DNA of 59,778 nt from the NCBI GenBank assembly GCA_016235255.1, contig JACRLM010000079.1, forward strand, positions 1 to 59,778, given 5' to 3'. This DNA is from Nitrospinota bacterium. Lineage in GTDB: Bacteria; Nitrospinota_A; UBA7883; JACRLM01. A program made the translations under genes and the position numbers. Numbering within the stretch: the first letter of the stretch is position 1; each line of letters begins with the position of its first letter. This document shows, piece by piece, positions 26,764 through 35,337 of the stretch. The notes under the pieces were generated by a model, which was not told where the DNA came from, made no database searches, and worked only from the letters and a program-made list of their open reading frames with translations.

Positions 26764-27041
26764 TATTCTTTTACAAGTTTGCGGCGGCGGGCAAAAGCAC
26801 GTTTTAGCGCGGGCGCCGTTTTGGGCGGCGACAACAGCGCTTTGGCGAAACATTCCTGGTCGTCCATGGTCAACCTGATGATCCCCGCCTGTTCTATGGC
26901 CCGCTCGGCGGCTTCCTGCACGGCGGAAACGACGAAATCGGTCATGGTCCTCCCTTGGAGTTCGGCGGCGCGTTTTAACATGCCGTGCAGGCCGGAGCTT
27001 ATCCTGGCTTCAAGCCTGGCGCTGGAAATCGCTGTTTTCAT
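26763..27041 (-). CDS. DUF1778 antitoxin (TacA type)
   Basis: The small ribbon-helix-helix antitoxin has the N-terminal DNA-binding part (RLEARISSGLHGMLKRAAELQGRTMTDFVV) and a C-terminal toxin-binding tail. ATG 27041 gives 92 residues and sits 8 bases after AGGAGG; an ATG at 27047 is too close to that site. The toxin start overlaps its stop codon, so the two are translationally coupled. It probably represses its own operon with the toxin as co-repressor. Confidence 0.92.
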   Translation of the reverse strand: MKTAISSARLEARISSGLHGMLKRAAELQGRTMTDFVVSAVQEAAERAIEQAGIIRLTMDDQECFAKALLSPPKTAPALKRAFARRRKLVKE

Positions 27042-27137
27042 AAGCATGTCCTCCTGGATTGAATGTACGGCAAATAGCCGTATTAGTCAACAGACGTTTG
27101 GCTGTCCGCCACAGCTGGACGCCGGCGCCGCGCAGCG

Positions 27138-30100
27138 TCACTCCAGATAAACGCTCTCTTCCCCGGCGATCTGTTCCACGGAGGCGATGAACGTGTCGCT
27201 TGGGGCCACGGCCACGCCGCGGGCGCGGATGGTGATCTCCCCCCGGCCGGGGGAGACCATGTGCAGCGACACCGGGCATTTCCCCTTGTGCCGCTCGAAC
27301 ACGCTTTTAAGCTCCTTTAACGTCTCCTCCTCCAGCCCCGGGGTGGACATGGTCACGCGAACCGCGTTGGCGAACCGCTCCTTGGCCTCGGTGAACGCCA
27401 TTATCTCCTGCGCGATGATCTTCACAGTGTTTTTCTCGTCGTCCACGTCGGCCGTCCCCTTGATGAAAACCGGTTCATCCCGGTCGAGAAGCTCAACGGT
27501 CTTCGCATAAGTGTCCGGCCAGACGATCACCTCCATTATTCCGTGCAGGTCCTCTATGGTGAGGTAGGCCATGATGTCGCCTTTTTTGGTGGTCTGGGTC
27601 TTGCGGGCGATCACAACTCCGCCGATCCGGAGCTCGGCCTTGTTCTGGGCGTTTTCGATGGTGGAGGAGTTAAATGTGGCGATCCGTTTGAGATCGGCGG
27701 AATGTTCGTTTAGCGGGTGGCCAGATATGTAAAATCCGAGCGCCTCTTTTTCGTAGCCCAACCGCTCTTTCTCGCTCCATTCCGGCGCGCCGGCAGGTTT
27801 TTGCGGCGACGCCTCCATCGCTCCTCCGAATATGTTGAACTGGCCGATCTCCCTGTCCCTCTGCGTCTTCTGGGCGGAGGCCATCACCTCCTCCGCGCTC
27901 GCCAAAAGCGACGAGCGGGACTTTTCCAGCGAGTCGAACGCGCCGCACTTGACCAGCGCCTCCATCACCCGCCTGTTGAGGGCGGAGGCCTCCACCGACT
28001 CGGCGAAATTAAGGTACGAGGTGAATTTTCCGTTTTTCTCCCTCGATGCGATTATGGCGTTCACCGACGATGTCCCCAATCCCTTCACCGCCGCCAAGCC
28101 GAACCGGATACCCTCCGGGGTCACCGAAAAATCGTTCATCGACTCGTTCACGTCCGGCGGAAGCACCTTTATCCCCATATCCCGGCATTCCTGGATATAG
28201 CGGATCACCTTGTCCGAATCCCCCATTTCCGAGGTGATCAGCGCCGCCATGTACTCTGCGGGGAAATGGGCCTTCAGATACGCCGTCTGGTAGGCCACGA
28301 GGGCGTAACAGGCGGAGTGGGACTTGTTAAAGCCGTACTCGCCGAACTTTTCTATCTGCGCCCACAGCGTCTCCACCTTTTCCCGGTTAAAGCCGCCGCC
28401 CACAGCCCCGTCTATGAACTTCCCCTTAAGGTCGGCCATGAGGTTGGCGTCTTTCTTGCCCATCGCCTTTCGCAGGCTGTCCGCCTGGCCCAGGGTGAAT
28501 CCCGCCAGCATGTTGGCGATCTTCATCACCTGCTCCTGGTACACGATGACCCCATAGGTCTCCCGCAACACAGGTTCGAGCTGCTGGAACGAAAGCTCCA
28601 CCTTCTCGTGGCCGTGCTTGCGGCGCACATACTGGTCGGCCATGCCGGAGTTTATGGGGCCGGGGCGGAACAGGGCGACGAGGGCGATGATGTCGAAGAA
28701 ATCAGTCGGCTTCATCTTCCTGATAAGGTCGCGCATGCCGGAGGATTCGAGCTGGAACACGCCGAATGTCTTGGCGGATCCCAGCAGTTCATAAGTCTTC
28801 TGGTCGGCCAGCGGTACTTCCCCGATGTCGAACGCTTTTTCGTGCGTGGCCCTGATCTTTTTCACGGCGTTGTCTATCACCGTGAGGGTGCGAAGCCCCA
28901 GGAAGTCCATTTTCAAAAGCCCCAGCTTTTCGATGTCGCTCATCTGGTACTGGGTGGTGACGTCGTGGCTGGACTGGTTCGGCTTGAAAAGGGGCATGAA
29001 GTGGGTGAGCGGCTCCGGGCTTATCACCACACCGGCGGCGTGGGTGGAGGCGTGGCGGGCCGTCCCCTCCAGCGAGCGGGAAATCTGGACAAGCTGGGCC
29101 ACCTGGGGGCTTTCCTCGGCCAGTTTTTTAAGCCTCGGTTCGCGTTCCAGCGCGTCGTCTATGGTTATCTTAAGCTCGTTGGGGATGAGCTTTGCGATCT
29201 TGTCCGCCTCGGCGTAGGGCATGCCCAGCACGCGCGCCACGTCGCGGATCACCGCCTTCGCCTTCATCTTCCCGAAGGTGATGATCTGGGCCACGTGGGT
29301 CTGGCCGCCATACTTGTCCCGGACGTAGTTTATTACCTCCTCGCGCCGGTCCATGCAAAAGTCTATGTCTATGTCCGGCATGGAGATACGCTCCGGATTG
29401 AGGAACCGTTCGAATATGAGGCCATACTCCATCGGGTCTATGTCCGTTATCCGCAGAGCGTAGGCCACCATGGAACCTGCGGCGGAACCGCGCCCCGGGC
29501 CGACGGGGATGCCGTGGTCGCGCGCGTACTTTATGAAATCCCACGTGATAAGGAAATATCCCGAAAAGCCCATCTTGCCGATGGTATCAAGCTCCCACTT
29601 TAACCTTTTTACATACTCGGCCTTTTTCGCTTCCGGGAAAGGTTTTCCGGCCTTTTCCGCCTTTATGAACCGAAGCTCCAGTTCATGAGCGGCCATCTGT
29701 TCCAGATATTCGTCCAGCGTCACGTCGCTTGGCGCCGGGAAGCGGGGGAGGTGGTATTTGCCGGTGTCGAAGGTGAAGTTGCACTCCTCGGCGATCCTGA
29801 TTGTGTTGCGCAGCGCATCGGGTATCTCGCCGAAAAGCGCGAACATCTCCTCGGGCGACTTGAAATAGAACTGGTCCCCGTCGTAACGGAGCCGGTTGGT
29901 GTCGCTCAAAGCCTTGCCCGAGCCGATGCAAAGCAGGGCGTCGTGGGCGGCGGCGTCGTCCCGGTTAAGGTAATGGGCGTCGTTTGTGGCCACCAGCGGC
30001 AGGTCCATGTCACCGGCAAGCTTTACCATAAGCTTGTTCACCGCCCGCTGGCGCTCCATCCCGTGGTCCTGAAGCTCCAGGTAGAACCGTCCGGGGAACA

Positions 30101-30629
30101 CCGATTTGTAATAGTCCGCCGCCGTCTTCGCCTGCGCCACGTTGTTTATGGAAAGATGCCGCGCCACCTCGCCGTGCAGGCAGGCGGAAAGGGCGATGAG
30201 CCCGTCGGAATGGGCGGCCAGAAGCTCTTTGTCCACCCTCGGCTTGTAATAAAAGCCTTCCGTGTACCCGGCGGTGACGAGCCGGCAAAGGTTCTGGTAA
30301 CCCTTTCGGTTTGTGGCCAGAAGCACAAGGTGGTAATAGCGGTCGGAATTCTGGTCGGAAGATGCCGGGTCGCGGTCGAATCGGGAGGCCGGGGCGATGT
30401 ACACCTCGCAGCCTATGATCGGTTTTATTCCCGCCTTGGTGGCCTTGGTGGCGAATTCGAACGCGCCGAACATCGCCCCATGGTCGGTGAGCGCCACGGC
30501 CGGCATGGCGAACTCGGCCGCTTTTTTGAGCAACGGGCCGAACTGTATGGCCCCGTCCAGCAGGCTGTATTCGCTGTGCAGGTGGAGATGGACGAACTCG
30601 CTGTGTTTGGTCAAGGTCATCTGGCGCAC
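27138..30629 (-). CDS. dnaE: DNA polymerase III alpha subunit
   Basis: This is the replicative polymerase catalytic subunit, 1163 residues. The N-terminal PHP domain begins HLHSEYSLLDG. The polymerase active site carries PDIDIDF (two of the catalytic Asp, about residue 420), followed by the helix-hairpin and OB-fold domains. The length and domain order are those of DnaE1. The start is GTG 30629; ATG 30620 is an alternative. A hypothetical gene ends 40 bases upstream on the same strand. Confidence 0.97.
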   Translation of the reverse strand: MRQMTLTKHSEFVHLHLHSEYSLLDGAIQFGPLLKKAAEFAMPAVALTDHGAMFGAFEFATKATKAGIKPIIGCEVYIAPASRFDRDPASSDQNSDRYYHLVLLATNRKGYQNLCRLVTAGYTEGFYYKPRVDKELLAAHSDGLIALSACLHGEVARHLSINNVAQAKTAADYYKSVFPGRFYLELQDHGMERQRAVNKLMVKLAGDMDLPLVATNDAHYLNRDDAAAHDALLCIGSGKALSDTNRLRYDGDQFYFKSPEEMFALFGEIPDALRNTIRIAEECNFTFDTGKYHLPRFPAPSDVTLDEYLEQMAAHELELRFIKAEKAGKPFPEAKKAEYVKRLKWELDTIGKMGFSGYFLITWDFIKYARDHGIPVGPGRGSAAGSMVAYALRITDIDPMEYGLIFERFLNPERISMPDIDIDFCMDRREEVINYVRDKYGGQTHVAQIITFGKMKAKAVIRDVARVLGMPYAEADKIAKLIPNELKITIDDALEREPRLKKLAEESPQVAQLVQISRSLEGTARHASTHAAGVVISPEPLTHFMPLFKPNQSSHDVTTQYQMSDIEKLGLLKMDFLGLRTLTVIDNAVKKIRATHEKAFDIGEVPLADQKTYELLGSAKTFGVFQLESSGMRDLIRKMKPTDFFDIIALVALFRPGPINSGMADQYVRRKHGHEKVELSFQQLEPVLRETYGVIVYQEQVMKIANMLAGFTLGQADSLRKAMGKKDANLMADLKGKFIDGAVGGGFNREKVETLWAQIEKFGEYGFNKSHSACYALVAYQTAYLKAHFPAEYMAALITSEMGDSDKVIRYIQECRDMGIKVLPPDVNESMNDFSVTPEGIRFGLAAVKGLGTSSVNAIIASREKNGKFTSYLNFAESVEASALNRRVMEALVKCGAFDSLEKSRSSLLASAEEVMASAQKTQRDREIGQFNIFGGAMEASPQKPAGAPEWSEKERLGYEKEALGFYISGHPLNEHSADLKRIATFNSSTIENAQNKAELRIGGVVIARKTQTTKKGDIMAYLTIEDLHGIMEVIVWPDTYAKTVELLDRDEPVFIKGTADVDDEKNTVKIIAQEIMAFTEAKERFANAVRVTMSTPGLEEETLKELKSVFERHKGKCPVSLHMVSPGRGEITIRARGVAVAPSDTFIASVEQIAGEESVYLE

Positions 30630-30669
30630 GGCCTGCGCCGCTCCTCACCGGAAAATCCCCCCGCGCGGG

Positions 30670-31857
30670 TCAAGCTATCATGTCCTTCGGGCAATTGAGC
30701 GTTGTCAGGGCCTGCCGGGTCTGCACATACTGCCGGCTTGCGTCGTCCTTGCTGCGGAAATAGGCGGCCTGGACCAATTCGTCCTTGCTATCGGGCAGCC
30801 CTTTGAACCATTTGCATTTGGCCACAAGTTCACGGGCCAGCCATTCCATCTCGCCGGAGACGGCGGCCCACTTGTCCCCCGATGCGCCATAACGCCGCGC
30901 CAACGCCATCCCGACAGGGCCTGCCTCCACCAGTTTGTGGTTGATCACCTGCAGGATGAAAAGCTCCCGCTTTTCTTTGGGCAACCCTTCCACCACCTCG
31001 TTGAACTGCGCCGCCGCCGGCTGCGCCTCGGCATTGTCCGCCGAGCCCATGGCGGTGAAAATCTTTTCCGAGCTTTTCCGGGCGCGGCGTATGTCATCCT
31101 GGCTTATGAAAAGCAGCCGCATGAAGCTGTTATAGTCCTCCTCGCCAAAGCCGCGGCGCATCTCACGGTAGCTTTTGTTGTCCTTTATCACCCCCATGAA
31201 CCAGTCCCGGCTTTTGCCCGAAAGCTTTTCTTTCAACGATTCGCCGAACACCTGGCGCACCAGCCCCTTGGACTCCCCGTCCTCGAAGGCCGACGGCCAG
31301 TCCACCACCCGGATGTTTGTCATGTACTTGCGGGCGATGTTGTTGCAAAGCTCCTCCTTCTCCGCCAGGAAGTCCGCGCCGAACACCGTCCGCAGCGCCT
31401 GCAGCAATCCTCCCACGATCTGGCGGGGGATAACGCCGCGCACATGCTCGTCCCGTATCCGAAGGTTCAGGAAAATGTCCTGGCGCAGCGGGAAATAATT
31501 GTCTATCTGGCGGACGAGCACCCTGCCGAAATAATTGTTGCGCAGCTTGTCCACCTCCACCAGGGCGATGATCTTCTTTATCTCCTCGGCCACGGCGGCG
31601 GCGCTTTCCATGTTCATCTTTTCCGACTCACGGGCGATGCCCCCCATGGTCTTGCGAAGGGCATCGGCCATGGCGGCCTGCAGATGCTTTCGCACCATGG
31701 GGCCGTATTTGAGGTCCGCGGCCAGCACTTCGTCCAGCGACTTGTTCAGGTCCGACGCAAAGGTTTTCAGGGTGGAGGCCACAAGGCTCCGGAAAAAGTG
31801 GCTCGTCACCTCCGGCGGCAATGGCAGGCGTGCGTTTGCGTCAAATACGTCGGACAT
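30670..31857 (-). CDS. Conserved-looking helical protein of unknown function
   Basis: The 395-residue protein is not recognised. It is almost entirely alpha-helical in composition, charged, and has no signal peptide or membrane helix, so it is probably cytosolic. Notable stretches are a central basic region (KLSGKSRDWFMGVIKDNKSYREMRRGF is split here as KLSGKSRDW and YREMRRGF) and an Ala-rich linker (AEAQPAAAQ) before a C-terminal helical domain. It lies 40 bases upstream of dnaE and may be co-transcribed with it. Confidence 0.75.
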   Translation of the reverse strand: MSDVFDANARLPLPPEVTSHFFRSLVASTLKTFASDLNKSLDEVLAADLKYGPMVRKHLQAAMADALRKTMGGIARESEKMNMESAAAVAEEIKKIIALVEVDKLRNNYFGRVLVRQIDNYFPLRQDIFLNLRIRDEHVRGVIPRQIVGGLLQALRTVFGADFLAEKEELCNNIARKYMTNIRVVDWPSAFEDGESKGLVRQVFGESLKEKLSGKSRDWFMGVIKDNKSYREMRRGFGEEDYNSFMRLLFISQDDIRRARKSSEKIFTAMGSADNAEAQPAAAQFNEVVEGLPKEKRELFILQVINHKLVEAGPVGMALARRYGASGDKWAAVSGEMEWLARELVAKCKWFKGLPDSKDELVQAAYFRSKDDASRQYVQTRQALTTLNCPKDMIA

Positions 31858-31916
31858 CTTGAATAGGCTCTATAGGGGAATGATCAGGTCACAAACAGCG
31901 GCCGGGAGGAAAAGAA

Positions 31917-32216
31917 TCAATAATCCTCGTCCGGCACATCGTCTATTATAAGCCTGTCCGGCCCCGGCACAAAGCCCTCCTCATCCTCGGCGGGGAAGGT
32001 CTCTATGTCCTCCAGCGGCGTCGTCTCTTCCTCTTCACCACCCTCGAACTCGTCCACCACCACTATGGGCTTGGGAGCCTTTGTTGAAGGGCGTTTTGGC
32101 GCCTTGCGCTGGTCCGCCCCGCATTTTGGGCACACAGGCTCCGGCTTTTTCATGGTGTAAAACTTCACGCCGCACTGATAGCAGGTGTATTTATCGCCAA
32201 ATTTTGGATGAGCCAT
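31917..32216 (-). CDS. Acidic zinc-ribbon protein (TIGR02300/FYDLN-like)
   Basis: The 99-residue protein has an N-terminal zinc ribbon (CYQC at 12-15 and CPKC at 29-32) followed by a Lys/Pro hinge and a strongly acidic tail ending DDVPDEDY. The layout ribbon plus acidic tail, with FYTMKKPEPVCPKCG where the family has FYDLN...VCPKCG, matches the TIGR02300 'FYDLN acid' family. Function is unknown for the family. It is cytosolic and transcribed towards the dnaE cluster. Confidence 0.85.
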   Translation of the reverse strand: MAHPKFGDKYTCYQCGVKFYTMKKPEPVCPKCGADQRKAPKRPSTKAPKPIVVVDEFEGGEEEETTPLEDIETFPAEDEEGFVPGPDRLIIDDVPDEDY

Positions 32217-32652
32217 AACTCGAAAAAACCCGAAATATAAGGTTGAAAAACATCAAGCCGGTTCAAAGCTTGACGTATGTGATACCCAAATACGAGAGAA
32301 AAGGCAACAATTATTTTACGGCAAGGAAAAACAGGCGGTTAGGAGGAGGCGCAACTGGCTCAAAAGGGTTGCGGATTCATCTTTTGTTACGCTTGAGTCC
32401 CGCCGGCGTTTCCACTTGGAAAGGAAAGCTTTGGATATACCAATGATCGTTAACAAACTCACCCCTCCCTGAAGGGGAGAGGGCAGGGGGGGAGTTCAAA
32501 TCTCTCTGTACCAAACGCAAACAGTTTTGCGAATAGTTCAACTATTTGCAAATGTGATTGCGTTTGGAAATATGGATTCCGCCGGCCGGGTTTGATGGAA
32601 GAGGCAGCAAATGTGCGGAGCATTCACCGCGCCGCATGCCAGACCGGCAGGC
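32217..32652. other. 436-base gene-free region
   Basis: This lies between guaA (upstream on the minus strand) and the zinc-ribbon gene. A 67-codon frame on the plus strand (32243-32446) has no ribosome-binding site or family resemblance and is not called. Around 32459-32500 lies a purine/pyrimidine-skewed stretch (CACCCCTCCCTGAAGGGGAG) typical of dispersed bacterial repeats. The 57-bp hairpin at 32511-32567 is listed separately. Confidence 0.6.
32511..32567. repeat. 57-bp near-perfect inverted repeat (single long hairpin)
   Basis: The arms CCAAACGCAA (32511-32520) and TTGCGTTTGG (32558-32567) pair perfectly. Pairing continues inward through GCGAATAGT/ACTATTTGC to a 3-base loop (32538-32540). 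Of 27 pairs only three mismatch and one is G-T. There is no T-run on either side, so an ordinary terminator is unlikely. It is 85 bases past the guaA stop. Confidence 0.8.
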
Positions 32653-34191
32653 TCACTCCCACTCTATCGTTCCCGGCGGTTTTGTCGTCACGTCGTAAAC
32701 AACCCTGTTCACCCCGCGCACTTCGCCGATAATTCTATTGGACATGCGGCCCAACACCTCGAAGGGTATCTGCGCGAAGTCCGCTGTCATCGCGTCGCGG
32801 CTGGTCACCGAGCGGATCGCGATAACGTTCTCATACGTCCGCTCGTCCCCCATCACCCCCACCGATTTCACCGGCAGGAATACGCCGAACGCCTGCCACA
32901 CCGAATCGTACAATCCCGCTTTTTTCAGTTCGTCCAATATGATCGTGTCCGCCTTGCGCAATACGGAAAGTTTCTGCTCCGTCACGTCGCCAAGCACGCG
33001 GATGGCAAGGCCGGGGCCGGGGAACGGATGGCGCCACACCAGGTCGCGCGGCAGGCCAAGCTCCTCGCCAAGCGCCCGGACCTCGTCCTTGAATAGTTCG
33101 CGCAGCGGCTCTATCAAATCAAGATGCAGAAGCTCGCCAAGCTCCAGGTTATGATGTGTTTTTATCACCGCCGACGGCCCTCTGAAGCTCACCGATTCGA
33201 TCACGTCCGGATAAAGCGTCCCCTGCGCCAGGAATTTCACGTTGGGTATCTTGTTCGCCTCCGCCACGAACACGTCCACGAACGCCGGGCCGATGATCTT
33301 GCGTTTGGCCTGCGGGTCCGCCACCCCGGCAAGTTTGCCGAGGAACAGTTGCGATGCGTCCACCTTCACCACTTTTATCTGGAAATGTCTGGCGTAGGCG
33401 TTCATCACCATGTCCGCCTCACCTTCGCGCAGAAGGCCGTTGTCCACGAATATGCAGGTGAGCTGATCGCCGATGGCCTCGTGGATGAGCCTTGCCGCCA
33501 CGGAGGAGTCCACCCCGCCGGACAGGCCGCAGATCACGTTTGCGCTTCCCACTTTTTCGCGGATAGTCTCCACCTGCCCGGAGATGAACGAGCGCATCGT
33601 CCAGTCCCCTTTGCAGCCGCAGATGTTGTAAACGAAATTCTCCAGCATGACGGAGCCGTTTGGCGTGTGCGCCACCTCCGGGTGAAACTGGATGCCGTAT
33701 ATCGCTTTATCCTTGTGACGCATGGCGGCCACGGGGGAGTTTTGCGTCTGCGCGATGGTCGTAAAACCGTCCGGCGCCTTTTCAATGCGGTCGCCATGGC
33801 TCATCCAAACGTCCTGCTCCGCGCTAAGGCCGGCGAACAGCGGATTGGCCGTGTCGCACGACATTTTTGCCGGGCCGTATTCACGATACGCCGATTTGCC
33901 CACCTTCCCGCCAAGAAGGTGTGTGGTCAACTGCATCCCATAACATATGCCAAGCACCGGGACGCCCAGGCCGTACACATTTTTGTCCACCATCGGCGCG
34001 TCCGCCGCCGTGACATAGAATGGCGAGCCGGAGAGGATGATCCCCCTTGCGCCGAACGCCTTGATTTTGCCGAACGGGACGTTGCACGGTTGGATTTCGC
34101 AATATACACGAGCCTCCCGGACGCGCCGGGCGATAAGCTGGGTGTATTGCGAGCCGAAATCGAGGATCAGGATTTTTTCGTGTTGGGTCAT
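32653..34191 (-). CDS. guaA: GMP synthase (glutamine-hydrolysing)
   Basis: It converts XMP to GMP using glutamine and ATP. The 512 residues comprise an N-terminal class I amidotransferase (nucleophile Cys83 in GICYGMQ, His/Glu in QFHPEVAHT), the ATP-pyrophosphatase domain (P-loop [12 protein letters not shown]), and the C-terminal dimerisation domain ending PPGTIEWE. The start codon lies only 2 bases after the hicA stop and has no clear ribosome-binding site of its own, so translation probably depends on coupling to hicA. A second, broken copy of its first 32 codons lies upstream at 34717-34809. Confidence 0.97.
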   Translation of the reverse strand: MTQHEKILILDFGSQYTQLIARRVREARVYCEIQPCNVPFGKIKAFGARGIILSGSPFYVTAADAPMVDKNVYGLGVPVLGICYGMQLTTHLLGGKVGKSAYREYGPAKMSCDTANPLFAGLSAEQDVWMSHGDRIEKAPDGFTTIAQTQNSPVAAMRHKDKAIYGIQFHPEVAHTPNGSVMLENFVYNICGCKGDWTMRSFISGQVETIREKVGSANVICGLSGGVDSSVAARLIHEAIGDQLTCIFVDNGLLREGEADMVMNAYARHFQIKVVKVDASQLFLGKLAGVADPQAKRKIIGPAFVDVFVAEANKIPNVKFLAQGTLYPDVIESVSFRGPSAVIKTHHNLELGELLHLDLIEPLRELFKDEVRALGEELGLPRDLVWRHPFPGPGLAIRVLGDVTEQKLSVLRKADTIILDELKKAGLYDSVWQAFGVFLPVKSVGVMGDERTYENVIAIRSVTSRDAMTADFAQIPFEVLGRMSNRIIGEVRGVNRVVYDVTTKPPGTIEWE

Positions 34192-34193
34192 GA

Positions 34194-34412
34194 TTACAAG
34201 TCCATGAAAATATTTTCGGAGATCATCGCCTGTCTCAATAAACTGCGAATCGTGCCGGGCGGAACTTCGGAAGAATGCTTTGGAACAATGACTGTCAATG
34301 TGCCCTCTGTGGTTTTTTTATAGAACTTTACATGGCTTCCATGTGTCCCTCTTTCGGCAAACCCGGCCGCGATCAGCTTCCTTCTGACTTCCCGGTAAGG
34401 AATTGGTTTCAA
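34194..34412 (-). CDS. hicA: HicA-type mRNA interferase toxin
   Basis: The 72-residue toxin has the double-stranded RNA-binding-like fold of HicA: basic N-terminus [17 protein letters not shown], the catalytic His in GSHVKFYK, and the [23 protein letters not shown] motif. HicA cleaves mRNA when free of HicB. It overlaps hicB by 4 bases (ATGA). It ends 2 bases before guaA, so the toxin gene feeds translation into a nucleotide-biosynthesis gene. Confidence 0.95.
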   Translation of the reverse strand: MKPIPYREVRRKLIAAGFAERGTHGSHVKFYKKTTEGTLTVIVPKHSSEVPPGTIRSLLRQAMISENIFMDL

Positions 34413-34612
34413 ACCGGCACTTCCACTTCCAGTGTATAGGCCCCCGGTGTGATCGTGGCGATTGGCGGCGTGAAGTGAAGTTCCAAAGCCTCCTTCAGGT
34501 TCAATAGGGCCTCTTCCGTTGAATGGCCATGAGAGGCGACGTCAACCTCCACGCACTGGGCGATATACCAGTCATCCTCATGCCACACGAACGCGTTGTA
34601 TTTTTTTAACAT
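34409..34612 (-). CDS. hicB: HicB-type antitoxin
   Basis: The 67-residue short HicB has the degenerate RNase H-like fold: YNAFVWHEDDWYIAQCVEVDVASHGHSTEEALLNLKEAL is the classic pattern (shown here by YIAQCVEVDVASHG and TEEALLNLKEAL). The C-terminal DNA-binding domain of long HicB proteins is missing, so autoregulation may be weak or need HicA. It is the first gene of the inserted module; its leader contains the guaA remnant. Confidence 0.93.
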   Translation of the reverse strand: MLKKYNAFVWHEDDWYIAQCVEVDVASHGHSTEEALLNLKEALELHFTPPIATITPGAYTLEVEVPV

Positions 34613-34716
34613 TCAATGAGAACCTTCCAGTAAATGCGCCATATTGTTTTCCACGCCGGTAATGCCGCTGGCCATAAATCACGCTTCAATTATAACAATA
34701 AAATGGTCGATCATTT

Positions 34717-34809
34717 GCAATACACCATCGCCTCCCGCGCACGCCGGGCGATAAGCCGGGTGTATTGCGAGCCGAAATCGAGGATCAGGATTTTTTCGTG
34801 TTGGTCCAT
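34717..34809 (-). pseudogene. Broken duplicate of the guaA 5' end
   Basis: Read on the minus strand from ATG 34809, this gives 32 codons ([17 protein letters not shown]...) ending in TGA. It matches the guaA N-terminus [17 protein letters not shown] with a few substitutions. Over 34739-34809 versus 34121-34191 about 66 of 71 bases agree by eye; similarity fades beyond. It marks where guaA began before hicBA entered, or a partial duplication made by that event. Confidence 0.9.
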
Positions 34810-34847
34810 ATTATGTTTCTCATCTCTTTATAAATGCAACAGAGGCA

Positions 34848-35102
34848 TCACCTGTAAGCTTCCTTCCTGTGCGCAACTGCCACTATTTCGATGGTTTTTG
34901 CTGGAATGTCCACAATGTATAAAACCCGGTAATCTCCAACTCTAATCCTGTATTCATCCCGGCCACGAAGTTTTACAGCGCCTCTTGGAACGGGTAAACG
35001 CGCCAGAGCGGCTATAGCGTTTATTATTCTTTCGCAGACTCTGTCGGGTAAAGCGTCCAGTTCCTTTTCCACCGAGCGCTTAGTCTTCACATAATATGAC
35101 AT
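34848..35102 (-). CDS. RelE/ParE-family toxin
   Basis: The 84-residue protein has the RelE fold pattern: KRSVEKELDALP, the central VKLRGRDEYRIRVGDYRVLYIVD, and a C-terminal VAVAHRKEAYR with the His/Arg/Tyr that act in mRNA cleavage by RelE. It overlaps its antitoxin by one base. It lies within the guaB-guaA transcription unit. RelE (ribosome-dependent mRNase) is favoured over ParE because of the C-terminal residues. Confidence 0.92.
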   Translation of the reverse strand: MSYYVKTKRSVEKELDALPDRVCERIINAIAALARLPVPRGAVKLRGRDEYRIRVGDYRVLYIVDIPAKTIEIVAVAHRKEAYR

Positions 35103-35317
35103 CAGGCTTTTCTTTTTTTTCTGTCCGCAAGATATTCCTCCAGCGGCCTTGAAGGCTCATGGCGTCTTTTCTCGATAATGGCGATATCCATCAGGTCTTT
35201 GGAAAAATGATTGTCTTCCAGAAGTCCCTCCACAACAGCCTCTTTGTCCTTTTTGGAAAGCGCCTTAAAAGCCATGAGAAATATCTTGGAAGTGGCTTTT
35301 GTTGACTCTCGGCTCAT
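35102..35317 (-). CDS. Antitoxin of the RelE-like module
   Basis: This 71-residue charged helical protein lies directly upstream of the RelE-like toxin and overlaps its start (TGATG). The pattern TSKIFLMAFKALSKKDKEAVVEGLL, then IEKRRHEPSRPLEEYL and a basic tail, is like other short antitoxins paired with RelE; it lacks an evident DNA-binding motif. It starts 20 bases after the guaB stop and is thus part of the gua transcription unit. Confidence 0.85.
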   Translation of the reverse strand: MSRESTKATSKIFLMAFKALSKKDKEAVVEGLLEDNHFSKDLMDIAIIEKRRHEPSRPLEEYLADRKKRKA

Positions 35318-35337
35318 TAATTATCTCCTTGAATGGA

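Noticed and set aside
27717..29603. Long plus-strand frame opposite dnaE
   Set aside because: Antisense shadow of a strongly conserved gene; composition is His/Leu/Gly-rich as expected for reverse reading of GC-rich codons.
32243..32446. 67-codon plus-strand frame
   Set aside because: No ribosome-binding site, no family resemblance, low-complexity composition in a gene-free region.
32490..32513. tRNA-like 3' end (GGGAG-TTCAAAT-CTCTC then TGTACCA)
   Set aside because: The T-arm-like piece is followed by CCA, but no acceptor, D-arm or anticodon arm pairs upstream; the upstream sequence is a GAAGGGGAG-type repeat.
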